The translations under genes and the position numbers were made by a program. The notes under the pieces were generated by a model, which worked only from the letters and a program-made list of their open reading frames with translations, was not told the origin of the DNA and did no database searches. From NCBI GenBank assembly GCA_030762935.1, contig CM060897.1, forward strand, positions 114,076,176 to 114,140,175: 64,000 nucleotides of DNA, in the 5' to 3' direction. Source of the DNA: Hymenopus coronatus. Lineage: Eukaryota; Arthropoda; Insecta; Mantodea; Hymenopodidae. Every line of letters starts with the position of its first letter. The stretch's first letter is position 1. Below are positions 11,531 through 22,914 of this stretch, in pieces.

Positions 11531-11574
11531 ATCATAAAAATAAATCTTCTACTATCTTGTGGATAGTGTACGGA

Positions 11575-11805
11575 ATTCTCACCTAAAAGTCCCGCTTTTG
11601 ATTACCGGCTGGAGAGAGATGTTTCCTTACTCAGGATTGACTAATCCCGACCTCGTTAGAGTCTGGAGGTGTCGTAAGACTTTGAAGTGTGCTTCGACTA
11701 AGGATTAAACTCCTATGAAACAGAGAATGTCGTCACTGCTGACGAGCGATTGTCTCCACCAGTCAAAGCCACCTACATCTTAAAGGTGGCTTACACAATG
11801 AGAAG
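11575..11805 (+). mobile_element. SINE-like element with hairpin tail, related to SINE D
   Basis: A GC-richer block whose end, AAAGCCACCTACATCTTAAA followed by GGTGGCTTACACAATGA, has the same design as the SINE D tail: AAAGCCxCC, a spacer ending in TTAAA, then GGxGGCT. The stem has compensated bases (CCACC with GGTGG instead of CCCCC with GGGGG). A possible B-box-like TTTTGATTACCGGCT lies near 11595. The head is too diverged to assign. Confidence 0.5.
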
Positions 11806-11839
11806 AGATAGGTCGTTCTGAGTAACACGTTGGTTCACG

Positions 11840-12592
11840 CCGTCTTGCGTACTCTGTACACAGTGTATAGAGAAAGTATTGTTTTCCACCTAAAAATTTG
11901 CTACCAAAATTTCACCGCAAATTTATATTTCTGGACCTCCTGAATCCAAAAAAACATTTTTCAGAAAAATGTCCTTGTGTTTAATCTCTCCACACACTCA
12001 ATTTCGCTTTACATGAAAAAAATTCGAAAATGTTGATTTTCTCGAGAATGGCTCTAATGATTTTGATTAAGATCTCGTATATTTAAGATATTTACATAAT
12101 ACATAAATTTCAGATCTTGAATCTTATGGGAATAGTCTCTAAAGGCTTCCTTACTATGGATGATTGTTTTTTTTAATTTTGCATAACTAGCAGACAGTAA
12201 AAGAAAAACAAAAGCTTACTAAACAAAAAATGTAGAGCTCCTTAAAGCACACAATTTATGTCATTTAGAATTTTTTCCTGAAGTTGGCCATTTTGGAGGT
12301 ATTCCTTGTAATTGGTTTCAGTTTAACTTTTCCCATACAGGAATTTGTCAACTCCTGGTCATGCAAAAAACGAATTTAAATCCACATTTTAAAACATTTA
12401 TCTGTCAGTTTAACCTAGTGTATTCCCTTATTTCCCTTCTGTTTATAAGAAACCAAGCAATAAGATCGTTTCTGCTAATATCTATTTCGATTAACATGAA
12501 GTGGATATAAGAATAAGCCAATTAACAATAATTTGTTACAGAGATGTAGAGAAACTCATGTGAATGAATCATCAGATTTTTACTTTGTGTAC
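11840..12592 (-). repeat. ACT repeat, internally shortened, reverse
   Basis: From GTACTCTGTACACAGTGTATAG to GAGAAACTCATGTGAATGAATC. The AC tract and the TTTGGTATTT block are deleted. Confidence 0.8.
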
Positions 12593-12629
12593 TAGTTGTT
12601 ACCTCAAGTAGAGATCTTCTTTCTTTTTT

Positions 12630-12855
12630 TGGCTTAACATCCTGTAACCTGTTGATCATATCGGACGACGAATGACATTGATGAAATGATGCTCAAATGA
12701 TTTCGGGGACTGTGGAGCTTAAAGTTACTCACATTCGTGTTCTCAGATAGGGGAAAACCACGAAAAAAAATCTTATCCGTATAGCTCACTCTAAACGGGA
12801 TTCAAACTCTCGAATTGTTGAATGTGAGCCACAATACCAAGGTGGGCACAGGGAA
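12630..12855 (-). mobile_element. SINE A (tRNA-derived)
   Basis: Reverse-strand copy. The head at the right has a B box (reading GAGTTTGAATCCCG), then GAGTGAGCTATACGGATAAG, a poly-T, and the A-family body (TAACTTTAAGCTCCA, ATCATTTGAGCATCATTTCAT, TCGTCCGATATGA). Other copies are at 16991-17218, 37363-37605 and 52040-52257. Confidence 0.75.
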
Positions 12856-12879
12856 TTTTCTATTCAATTAAATATCCAT

Positions 12880-13180
12880 TACGACGTGGTTTGTTGATCA
12901 GGGAATTTCTGGTTCACCATTATTTGCAAATAGTGAAGAGGGATTAACTCACCACCCATAGATACCACTATATGACGACTGAAAGTGACCAATTTAACTA
13001 TGAATTTTTCTTTCAGGGTATGGGGTTCTTTTATATCAAAATAAACATTATATGGGACCAACGGCTTTACTTCCTTTCCAAAATAAGACATCCGGAAAAA
13101 TTCAACGCCCTCCGCTGGGTTTGAACATGCAATTTTGGATATAAAAGCCCAGCACGGCAACCACTACACCGCAGAGGATG
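12880..13180 (-). mobile_element. SINE B (tRNA-derived)
   Basis: Reverse strand. The head reads CCTCTGCGGTGTAGTGGTTGC (A box) with a B box in TGTTCAAACCCAGCGGAGGG, then GTTGAATTTTTCCGG and GAAGTAAAGCCGTTGGTCCC, as in the better copy at 17627-17922. The part left of about 13005 departs from the usual B tail. Confidence 0.7.
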
Positions 13181-13479
13181 ACGAAAAGTGAGACTGATAC
13201 AATGGAAAATGATATTCGCCCATCCAAGTACTGACCATTTCTAATGCTGCTTAACTTCGATTATCGGGCAAAAATCGGTGCATGATATGGCTGTGGTAAA
13301 CCACATGCCAATTATTTTTTTTTGGGAAATACATATTTTAAAATTCCTTAAACTATAAAAAGAGTTTTGGAAAAAGATGTTCAGTGACTAACATAATTAA
13401 ATATCCTATGTGTTCCACTCACATTATTTTTCTCAACATATTCTGCGCAAAATATTCTTATATTCATATAAATATTTTA
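13181..13479. other. no recognisable feature
   Basis: AT-rich spacer. A partial extra ACT start (GTGTTCCACTCACATTATTTTTC) occurs at about 13408-13440, otherwise nothing is seen. Confidence 0.5.
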
Positions 13480-15630
13480 TGTGTTTCATTCACATGACTT
13501 TCTCTACATCACTGCAAAAAATTATTGTGAAAAAGCGTATTCTTCTATCTACTTTATGATAATTGAGAAAAACGTTATCAGCTTTTGTCTTAATTACTTG
13601 CCTCCTTGTAAGTAAAAGGGAAATAGGGGAATACAGTAGGCTAAAGTGACAGTCAAATGTTTTAAAAACTGGTTGCCTTGTGGTTGGAATCCGTTTTTAT
13701 GCAGGGCCACAAGTTTACAATTTGCAGTGTGAAAAAAGTTAAAGTAATTTAAAACTAAAGCAAATAACAAGAATACCTTATAAATAGTCGATTCCATGAA
13801 AAAAACGTATATAATATAATTGTGTGGTTTAACTGGTCTACATTTTTATATAGTAAACGCTTGTCTATCTCCTACGGTTTTCCAGTTATGCAGAATTCAG
13901 CAAAGTTCACTTGGAATAAAGACATGTTTAGAAGCTATTCCCAGAAAATTCAAGATATAACTTTTATTTGTGTTATAAATCTCTATAATATACGGTAGAT
14001 ATTTTAATCAAAATTGTTACAGCCATTTTTGAGAAGATCAAAATTATCGAAATTGTACTCTATGTAAAGGGTAGTTTGTGGTTGGGGGAATTTTCAGAAG
14101 CTCTTCGTGTCGCATCCAACAAGTTTGATATTATATCGATATTTTTCTAAAAATGTCTTTTTTGGATACAGGGGAGCCTAAAACGTGTATTTCCGGTGAA
14201 ATCTCGGTACCGAATTTTTGGGTGGAGTGTAATACCTAATCTATACACTATGTACATGGTAGTGTAGAGGAAGTAAAAATCTGATATTTTCCATTCTCAT
14301 GACTTTCACTTGCTATTACACAGACAAATTTCTTTACAAAAGAAAGTCATTTTATCTACGACATGCTAATAAAGGTAAACATTAGCAGAAATTGTTTCCT
14401 TGTAAGTAAATTGATCCTATATGAAACATTTGAAGTTCGGTTCACCTTGCATGGTCTGCAGTAAAATAAGAAAGATAAAACAAAGCAACAATTCCCCTTT
14501 GAGAAAAGTTAAATTAGGTAGTTTAAAATTTAAACCAATAACAAGGAATATCTCAGAAACGGTCAGTTTTAAGACATAAAAATGTATATGACATAAATTT
14601 GTGCTACAACGAGGTCAACATTTTTTGTGTAATGTGTTTTTAGCTATGTATTACAGTTTCACCATTATGCAAAATTTTTCGATCTCATCCAGAATAATCT
14701 TCACGGTCTATTCCCAGAAAATTAAAAATATACAGTTTATTTGTGATGTAAATATCTTAAATATAGGGCTTTTAATCAAAATCGTTAGAGCCGTTTTTGA
14801 GAAAAATAAAATTTCCTAAGGGTAGCATTCTTGGAAGATACTGAACTTAAATATCAAATTTGGTGTTTAAGGGCCTTTTAGGTTTTGAGCTTTGCTGTCC
14901 GCAGTCACCCACATAGAACTTTTTCTAATTTTTTTTTTTTCGGATTCAGAGGTCCTCAAAGTATATATTTCCGTTGAAATCTTGATATAGAATTTTTGGG
15001 TGGAATACAATACCTTCTCTGTCCACTATGTACATTGTTCATACTGGCTAGAGAAAGTAAACATGCATTCTTCTACTACATGTTAAAGCATTAGCAGAAT
15101 TTGTTTTGTTGATTTGTGTCTTTTAAGTAAATGGGAAATAATTGAATACATTAGACCAAATTAATAGTGAAAACCTGGTAATAGTGTAATTCCCTTTTAA
15201 TGGCATGTCCGGGATGAAAATTTGAATACCGAATTCTTGTTTGAGAAAAATATAAGTACTGGAATCATAGAAACCAATGACCAGGAATATCTCAGAAATG
15301 GTTAAGTGCACAGTAAAAAGTTTATAATTTGTTTTCCAAGGTCTAAATTTTTATAGATTTTCACGTTTTATCATTTATACAAAGGCCATGCAGAATGAAG
15401 AAGTCTTCAGTGGCTATTCGCAGAATATTAAAGATGTACTTTTGCTTTCAGATGAAAATTTCTTAAACATGTGGTTAGAACCGTTTTTGAGAAAATCAGA
15501 CATTTTGAAATATTTTTCATGCAAAGTGAAGTTTGAGGTGAGGGCATTTTCTTAAAATCCGCCTGTTCTATCCTTCAGATATGCTGAACTTAAGTGGAAA
15601 GTTTAGTATTTAATGAAAGAGTATTCTCTT
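13480..15630 (+). repeat. three ACT repeats chained, forward
   Basis: Copies at about 13480-14285, 14285-15060 and 15060-15630 (truncated after the TGAACTTAAGTGG block). The junction at 14270-14320 shows the recurrent pattern: element end GTAGAGGAAGTAAAAATCTGA running directly into the next start. Confidence 0.8.
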
Positions 15631-16261
15631 ACTTACATTTTTATTGTGAACATCTGAATTGTCTCATTCACTTGCTCAACCAGGAAGTGATTCAAGAACA
15701 TTTAGCGTAGCAAAACAAAAGAATTTCTTGTTGAGAAATTTTTGAGTCATCAGTAAATATACATGTTGTTTCTTTTTTGTTTTCTTCTACGAATAGGTTC
15801 AGATACACATTAAGAACACTAATTAAATTTATTTTGGTTTCTTCTCTAATAGAAACATCTGGTCCAATTATTTATGCATTACATGGAATTGCAAAGCAAT
15901 GAAGTATATCTCTAATGATTGGCCAGTGCTTTATACTAAGTCCATAAAGGTTTTAAAATTTCATTCTTAAACACTTTAACTGGGTTTTGTCATGATTTTT
16001 AAAGCTCTGAGAGTGTTCCTCACATTGCCTGCATCCGCGCCATCTGCGTGCACTACGAACCTAGAAAACGATCTGAAGGATTAGAAGGAAACAAAAGGAA
16101 AAGACAATTATGCAACGAAATCGTGATAAATGGCAAATCAGTGACGAAAAACACACGACCAACCTGGGAACTTCTAAGTGCCAGTCAAACACGTTTCCGC
16201 GACGTCATCTCGTGGTCTATTTTACATACATTTTGTTAACATATTCATAAGATTAAATAGA

Positions 16262-16512
16262 AGCGAGGTGTCTTTGTGCTCCATTTCCAAAAGTGGCGAG
16301 TTCAAATCCGGTAGGGGGCTATGGATTTTTCTCGGGTGTAAAAATCACTAGCTTAGCTACCTTCGGAAGGGAAACAAAGCCGTTGGCCCCGTGTCGTAGG
16401 TTTACGGCACACAAATGAACTCAAGCTTGATAAATAGGCCTCTGAGCAAAATATAACGGTCTTTTATGCCCAATATCGAACGCCTGAGAAACACGGCAGT
16501 TAAAGATTCACT
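16262..16512 (+). mobile_element. SINE B, diverged
   Basis: B box GAGTTCAAATCCGG, then GGATTTTTCTCGGGTGTAAAA, CTTCGGAAGGGAAACAAAGCC, GCCTCTGAGCAAAAT and the tail GGCAGTTAAAGATTC. A 3' remnant of the same insertion remains in the left arm (about 7255-7310), so it predates the duplication and was later deleted there. Confidence 0.7.
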
Positions 16513-16514
16513 TG

Positions 16515-16565
16515 GATAGGTAGAGTCAGGATGAAAATTCCAATGCCATAGCCGGGATTTGAATA
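16515..16565 (-). mobile_element. SINE C remnant
   Basis: Reads in reverse CGTTATTCAAATCCCGGCTA, CATTGGAATTTTCATCCTGACTC, the B box and body of SINE C. It is the partner of 7085-7250, with the head deleted. Confidence 0.65.
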
Positions 16566-16990
16566 ACGGATATCTTAGATGCCAAATGGCGTATTATCTA
16601 ATTGGGACCTTTGGCCATTCACCCATTCAACCATCCGCTACTCACATCCATACACTCACACATACACTCTCTCTCACTCACATACACACATTCCATCCAT
16701 ACATGCCAGTTAATGTGAATTTTTGCGTCAAATTAGCCCAGCCTAACGTTTAACATCCATTATAAATAAATATTCAGAGCCCGTAACATTTCTTCAGGGC
16801 AAGGGCGTCCTTCTTGTGTAGGGATAGCTCGGAATTTCTATAATAACATGAGATTTTGGATGTTTTTCCAATATTTTAACTTTCCTAATCACTTCTTCGA
16901 CTTGTCCCTTTTGGCCTGGTAATATGTAATGTTATAATACTAGTATTATGACTGTACTATATTCTACTCCTATAATTGTTTTTTTCCACC

Positions 16991-17218
16991 TTTTTTTTTA
17001 GTTTAACGCCCTTTAACCTGGTTGGTCATATTGGACGATGAATGAAATTGGTGAAATGATGCTCAAATGATCTCGGTTTCCATGGAGGTTAAAGTTACTC
17101 GATATTTGTCTTCTCAGGATAAAGGAACACCCCGAAAAAACCTAATCCGTGTAACTCACCCTAAGCGAGATTCGAAGCCACGACCTTTTGAATGGCAGAC
17201 ACGCTACCTAGGTGACAT
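16991..17218 (-). mobile_element. SINE A, right arm only
   Basis: Reverse-strand SINE A with an A-tail seen as the T run at 16991-16999, body GTTTAACGCCCTTTAACCTGG ... ATGATGCTCAAATGATCTCGG, and tRNA head at the right (B box reading TGGCTTCGAATCTCG). In the left arm the flanks (ending CACC and starting ATCAG on the right-arm strand) are directly joined, so the element inserted after the duplication. Confidence 0.75.
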
Positions 17219-17389
17219 CAGGTTTCATCTCACTATTCACTTTACCGACAGGTGCTGCACTTTCCTCTCTCCCTCCCTAGTCTTCGCTTATTCGCTCTTT
17301 CCTTAGCGATCCTCGACCAATCTGTCCCGGCTGCACATTATTCATTCCAAATCGAACAAACATTTTTAGAAAATGTCCTCATAGAACAT

Positions 17390-18530
17390 TAACAGAACAA
17401 ATCTGATGTGTTCCATTCTCACGACTTTCTCTACATAACTTATGCTTCTATTTACTTCGTGCTAATCGAAAAACAATTAGCAGAAAGAGTCTTGCTACTT
17501 TTTTCCTTGTAGTGGGAGGGAAATAAGGAAAATACACTGGATTAGAGGGATAGTAACATATTTAAAAGCGGGTAGCTCTGTGATTGATATTACTATACTT
17601 GTATGGGCAGGAGTTCAAAGTTTACGTCGCCCTCCGTGGTGTAATGGCTACCATGCTAACTTCATATACCCAAGGTCGCGGGTTCAAACCCGGCGGAGGA
17701 CGATGGATTTTTTCAGGCGTAAAAATCCTTAGCTTGGCTTCCTTCGGAAGTAAAGTAAAGCCGTGGGTCCCGTGTCGTAGATTTACTGCACGTAAAAGAA
17801 CCTCAAGCCTGATAAGAGAGGCCTCTGAGCAAAATTAAGCGATCTTTCACGCCCAGTATAGAATGGGACGCTGAGAACAGTTAAAGAGAGTCCATAAATA
17901 ACAGGCCATTTCCATTTTCCATTTCAAACTTTACGTATGAGAAAAGTATAAATAATTTAAGGCTGAATCCTATAACAAGCAATACCTAAAAAAATCAACC
18001 TCAAGAAAATACTGTATATGACATAAATTAATTGTTTTAACGAGCTCTACATGTTTTGTGTAATAAGTTTTTGCCCATTTCTTACAGTTTACTAGTTATG
18101 CGAAATTCCACAAAATAAAAAATTCCCAGGGGCTATTCTCAGAAAAATGAAGATATACATTTATTTACGATATTCTAACCAAATCATAAGAGCCATTTAT
18201 AAGAAAAATAAAATTTCACAAAAATGTTTCCATGGGTAGCTGAATGTGGGAGTTTTTATTTCTGAACTTAAATACCAAGTTTGCTGGTTAACGGACATTT
18301 CGTTTTTTGAGCTATGCCGCCCACAGACACACAGACACACATACACATACACACGCACTGACAAATATAGACACACATACACGGACATTTTTCTAAAAAT
18401 GTTTTTTTTTGGATTCAGGGATTCTCAAAACATGTACTTCCATTGAAATTTTGGTATCGAATTTTGGGTGCTATGCAATACCGTCTGTAAACACTGAGTA
18501 TATAGTACGTGTAGAGAAAGTAAAAATCTA
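17390..18530 (+). repeat. ACT repeat interrupted by SINE B, forward
   Basis: Starts TGTTCCATTCTCACGACTTTC and ends GTACGTGTAGAGAAAGTAAAAA. It is split by the SINE at 17627-17922. It matches 5280-6195 of the left arm. Confidence 0.85.
17627..17922 (+). mobile_element. SINE B, full-length with target duplication
   Basis: Best SINE copy in the window. The tRNA-like head CCTCCGTGGTGTAATGGCTA (A box) and GCGGGTTCAAACCCGGCGGA (B box) can form the acceptor-like pairing CCTCCG with CGGAGG. The body has GATGGATTTTTTCAGGCG, CTTCGGAAGTAAAGTAAAGCC and GAGGCCTCTGAGCAAAAT, and the tail has AACAGTTAAAGAGAGTCC. The flanks TTCAAAGTTTACG (17614-17626) and TTCAAACTTTACG (17923-17935) are a 13-base target duplication with one mismatch. 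The left arm has the empty site, so insertion is younger than the duplication. Confidence 0.9.
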
Positions 18531-18534
18531 ATGA

Positions 18535-20125
18535 TGTTTTGGATTTAATTGACTTTCTCTAGCTGAAGAAACTTTAGATAGAAAATGTTATTTTTTATCT
18601 ACATCATGCTAATCGAGCTAAACATTATCAAACTTGGTGTTATTACTTGAGTTTATGTAAGGAGAAGAGAAGTAAGGTAATTTATTTGGTCATAGAGACA
18701 TTCAGTTCCCTTAAAAGGCGGTCACTATGAGAAATAATTGAAATTCCGTTCTTTGCTTTTCAGGAGACAGAAGAAACAAAGATAGCCTACCGTTCGAGAA
18801 AAGTAGCTTATTATTTAAACAATAACACGGAATACCTCGGAAACGGTCAACCCCACAACAAAAATGTATACGTCATAAATTGTGTTTTAACGAGAGCTAC
18901 ATTTTTTTGTGCAGTAATTTTTAATTAACCTTTACGGTTCGCTAATTACGCAAATTTAAGCAAAATTCATCTAGGATGAACATGTCTTCAGAAACTATTC
19001 TCAGAAAATGCAATATACACATATATTGCATTTTCTAAGAATAGTTAATGTTGTTTGTTATGTAAATATCTTTAATACACAGTATTCTAATCAGAATCGT
19101 TGGAGCCATTTTTGTGAAAAACAAATATTTTTCTATGTAAACAGTAGCCTGGTGTGGGGGTATTCGTGCCGCATCCTTGTAAGATACTAAATTTAAATAC
19201 AAGTTTGGTATTATGCGGTTTCTAAGTTTTTGAGCTATACTGTCCGCAGACCCTTTTTCTAAAAATTGGAGGTATTGCATTCATGCGAATTTCTCTACAT
19301 CTCTGTAGCAAATTATAGTTAGTTAACTTATTCTCCTATCTACTTCATGGTAAGCGAGATAAACAGTAGTAGAAATTGTCATATTAATTAGTTCCTTGTT
19401 AAGTAGAAGAAAAATAATGAAATGCACTAGGCCATATTGACAGTCAAATGTTTTAAAATGTGGTTGCTATGGGATTGAAATCCGTTTAGTTGCCTGACCA
19501 GGAGTTTAAAAATTCCCGAATGAGAAAAGTTTTAATATTTTAAAACTGAAACCAATAACAAAGAATATCTCGAAAACGGTCAACTACACGAAAAAAATGT
19601 ATATGACATAAATTGTGTGTTTTAATGAGATTTTTGTATACTAAGCTTTTCTCTTACGGTTTACTAGTTACGAAAAAATTGGAAACAAAAACTCATTCAG
19701 AATAAAGAGGCCTTCAGAGGATATTCCCGGAAAAGTAAAGATATATATTTTATTTGTCATGTAAATATCTAAAATATAAGAAATCTTAATCAAAATCATT
19801 ACATACGTTTTGAGAACATCAAAATGTTCTAATTGTTTTGGAGGTGGGGGGATTTCCGTGTAAAATCTTCGTGTGCCATCCTTGCAAGATACTGAACCTA
19901 AATATCAAGTTTGGTATTTAACTGACTTTTGTTTTTGAGCTACGTTGTCAGCAGACAGACAGACACACACACACACACACCCTCGGAGATGTTTTTAAAA
20001 ATGTGTTTTTGAATTCAGGGGGGTGTCAAAACATATATTATCGGTGAAACATTGTTATCGAATTTTGAGTAGTTACAATACCTTCTCTATCTACTATTAC
20101 ATTTTACATACGTGGTAGAGAAAGT
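18535..20125 (+). repeat. two ACT repeats, forward
   Basis: Copies at 18535-19275 (truncated after CCCTTTTTCTAAAAATTGGA) and 19285-20125. They mirror 4505-5275 and 3615-4505. A local palindrome at about 18998-19042, GAAAATGCAATATACACATATATTGCATTTTC, is unique to this arm. Confidence 0.85.
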
Positions 20126-20129
20126 TAAA

Positions 20130-21250
20130 TGTTAAAATCATCCGTATCGCCTGCAAACAAATAGAATCTCAAGTCATGTTTCCCTATCATCCAAACAAGA
20201 AGAGAAATCTTTAGGTAATCTACGGAGTGTTTAATTATATTCACATGAATATATGTTCAATTATAATTTTACTTTATCAATAAATTATACATTTTGTTTG
20301 CTTAGACCTTAGAGGCCGGCGTTAATCCAGTAAAATGTAGAGGTTTCCGAATTTATAGGCTCTGGTCGATTGGAAACAGGTGACATTTCATCTGATTAAC
20401 CATGGCCTACAAACCCAGAAGCCGCTACATTTTACGGAATTTTTTGTGAGGTTTTTAATGAATGGGATTTATTAGCTATAGGATATTAAAAATAATTCTT
20501 TTAAATCTTTTGTCATTAAAAAACTAATCATGTTTTATTCCTTGTTAGCAGTTAATAAAATGTAGTAAAATGGTTAGAAAATAACATGGTGTAGATTATA
20601 TTAGCATATGACAATCTAAATGCACATGTTAGGCCTAAAATAGAAAGAAATTAAGCATAGCAAATGTAAACATAGAATCCTTTTCACAAATATATAAACT
20701 ATGATAGATTTGTAACGATGGCAACGAAATTTGAACCATATCGGCTGTTTTACACAAAACGGTATGCGTAATATTTCAAATTTGGTGTCCCTAAAATGGC
20801 ACCTTGATAACGTGGTTACCAATAATATAATCAACGTACCAGTAATAAATAAACATTTTCTACCGTTAGAATGCCAAAAATATATGTACGGGGCTGTGAA
20901 CTTAAAAATTTGCTGGTTTATGTCAAAACGACTCAAATTTTGAAGTATTTAGGGAATTTATAAAGCTATTTTAGAAGTAATACCTTTGCGACATTGTAAA
21001 CATCGTCCATTTTCTAGACCTGACTTTCAAGACTAGGATGTAAATTAATTTATCTCTGCACATTATATATAAATTGTTAGGAGAGACAGACAAACTTTAG
21101 TTTATATTACAGTAATGGATAACAATTGTTATAATTTCCCCACCCTCTCTTTCCCAGTCGCTTGAACATTTGACTGTCTCCAACTGGAGACTTCAATGAG
21201 TGGTAACACAACCTTTGTTTATCTACTCACGCTGCTGAAGGTCGGACTCT
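20130..21250. other. upstream region of the small heat shock gene
   Basis: Single-copy sequence, inverted counterpart of 2475-3612. GGAGACTTCAATGAG at 21186-21200 is conserved in the other arm (GGTGACTTCAATGAG) and could act as a weak heat shock element (GAG-AC-TTC-AA-TGA), but it does not meet the consensus. No coding frame is convincing. Confidence 0.5.
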
Positions 21251-21255
21251 GCAGG

Positions 21256-21264
21256 TATATAAAG
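21256..21264 (+). promoter_or_regulatory. TATA box of the small heat shock gene
   Basis: TATATAAAG, conserved with flanks in the left arm (2463-2471, - strand). It lies about 95 bases upstream of a consensus splice donor, and an expected start site falls near 21285-21292. It is the best promoter candidate for the gene whose first coding exon begins at 23673. Confidence 0.65.
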
Positions 21265-21286
21265 TCAGCACGTAGCGTAGCCAAAA

Positions 21287-21359
21287 ACACCATCCGAGAG
21301 GACATACAAGAAGCGACACTTAATTGGGTTCCTAACTTTCTGCGTTTTCAATACTTTAG
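21287..21359 (+). other. putative non-coding exon 1 of the small heat shock gene
   Basis: ATG-free leader ending ATACTTTAG with the perfect donor GTAAGT at 21360-21365. The next plausible acceptor is TTTGTTTCAG at 23662-23671, immediately followed by A and the start codon ATGTCG. Donor, leader and TATA box are all conserved in the inverted left arm. The 5' end is placed by TATA spacing and could be off by 10 bases. Confidence 0.55.
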
Positions 21360-22444
21360 GTAAGTACTTTCTCAGGGTAGAAAACAAATACAATTGTTTC
21401 CTACAAACTATGTAGATGTTATAGTTGTATAACATTTAAAGCGCATTATACAGCAATGTAAATGTGTATCGATGCGACCAACTTGCTAATAAATGTAGTT
21501 TTGCCGACATTAAAATGAACAACTGTTTGGGAAGAAGCCTCGGGGGATTTTCGAACAAATAAGTAGTAGAGGATTATGTGAGTTATAGATTCTGTAAAGT
21601 TTTTTTTAAACAAAAATGATTAGCAAACGAGTAGCATTTTTAAAATGCTCTTCTTTATTGCTACATTCTCATTTTAAATTTGTTCTAGACTCTTTAATTC
21701 CAATATCATATGAATTGTACATGCTTATAAATTACAGCTAAAGAAAACGCGATCGAAAATTTCTGTTGAACTGCTTAGTTGTAATATTGTTAAACTATAA
21801 TAATAGTATTGCCCAAATTTTAAGACATATCGTTTTCAGAGGTATGATATATACAACATAATATACAGAATTATTTTTTTTTCTTTTACAAAATTACACT
21901 TTGAGGAAGAGTATATCAGAACGGAATAATATCTGAAACTTGTACAAATATGTGCGTATAATTTGGCATAAATGTTTTACATTAAACCGATTTCTCTATG
22001 AGAACTTTTAATGCATAAAATAAAAAATTTGACTTCAAAGAAACGATAAATAATTATAGGAATTTCTCCTTTTCAAATTTGGAAAAGCCAAAGAATATAG
22101 ATTTATCTTTTTGAGGTTTATACTTCTTATGAGAAATAATGTTGCTATTTTTCCTATATTTCAAAATCTTAGCTTGTATGGTTATTTAAATAAAAAATCC
22201 TTGATCTCTACATTAAAGTTTCAAATGGGGGGAGGGATTGCTCCTTCTTGCACTTTTATAAATATTTGCATCAGAATGCAAGTTTTACACTAATAAATTT
22301 ACAAATTAATTTTACACCTGATTTGTTTAATATTAAACGCTGTTTATTTTACGCAAAACTAATACTTTACCCGCTCTTCAAAATTCTTGATTTTTCATCT
22401 AAGTAATTTATTCTGAAAGTCGAGCATTACTTAAAAAAAAAAAG

Positions 22445-22905
22445 ATCTGATGTGTTGCGCTCGCATGACTTTGTCTGCCTTCTCTACAAACAGGCTTGTA
22501 GCAAAAGATTCTTCTTTCTGCATCATGCTAATGTAGATAAACGTTAGCAGAATCTTCCTTCTACTTGGTTCCTTATAAGCTGAAAGAAATTAAAAGAATG
22601 TGCTATGGTAAAATGCTAGTCAAATGTTTTTAATAACTGTCGTTATGCGATTGTCATTGCAAATCACGTCTTTACTTGTCCAGGAGTAGAGCAAAAGGAA
22701 AAACGGACACTTCCTGTCTAAGAAAAAGGTAAGAACTTTAATGTTGAAAACAATCGGAAGGAATATTTCCAAAACTTAGCTTTACAAAAAAAAAAAAAAA
22801 AAAAGACTTGGGAGGACATAAATTGTGTGTTTTGATGAGATCTAAAATTTTTGTGTTGTAAAGTTTTGTCTGTTACGATTTACCAGTTATATAATAGGCC
22901 GCAAA
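22445..22905 (+). repeat. ACT repeat, left half, forward
   Basis: Starts TGATGTGTTGCGCTCGCATG and stops near CCAGTTATATAATAGG. It is the mirror of 830-1300. Confidence 0.8.
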
Positions 22906-22914
22906 TTTCATCCT

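Larger units (their letters stand above)
15680..22905. repeat. right arm of large inverted duplication
   Basis: Inverted, diverged counterpart of 830-7645 (anchors listed there). From left to right it contains an unclassified block (15680-16080), SINE B and SINE C remnants, an unclassified block (16575-16925), three ACT repeats, a single-copy upstream region, the promoter and first exon of the small heat shock gene, the start of its first intron, and half an ACT repeat. The sum of paired coordinates stays near 23.4-23.8 kb throughout, which shows collinearity with only modest insertions and deletions. Confidence 0.85.

Noticed and set aside
17628..17702. Possible functional tRNA gene
   Set aside because: The acceptor-like stem pairs, but it is the head of a SINE with a body, tail and target duplication.
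21186..21200. Heat shock element upstream of the TATA box
   Set aside because: GGAGACTTCAATGAG gives only one exact TTC unit with two imperfect neighbours. It is conserved in the other arm, but that could be due to common origin, so it is not listed as a regulatory site.
830..22905. Inverted arms as an assembly artefact
   Set aside because: The arms differ by frequent substitutions, by private SINEs with target duplications and by a private palindrome, which an assembly echo would not show.
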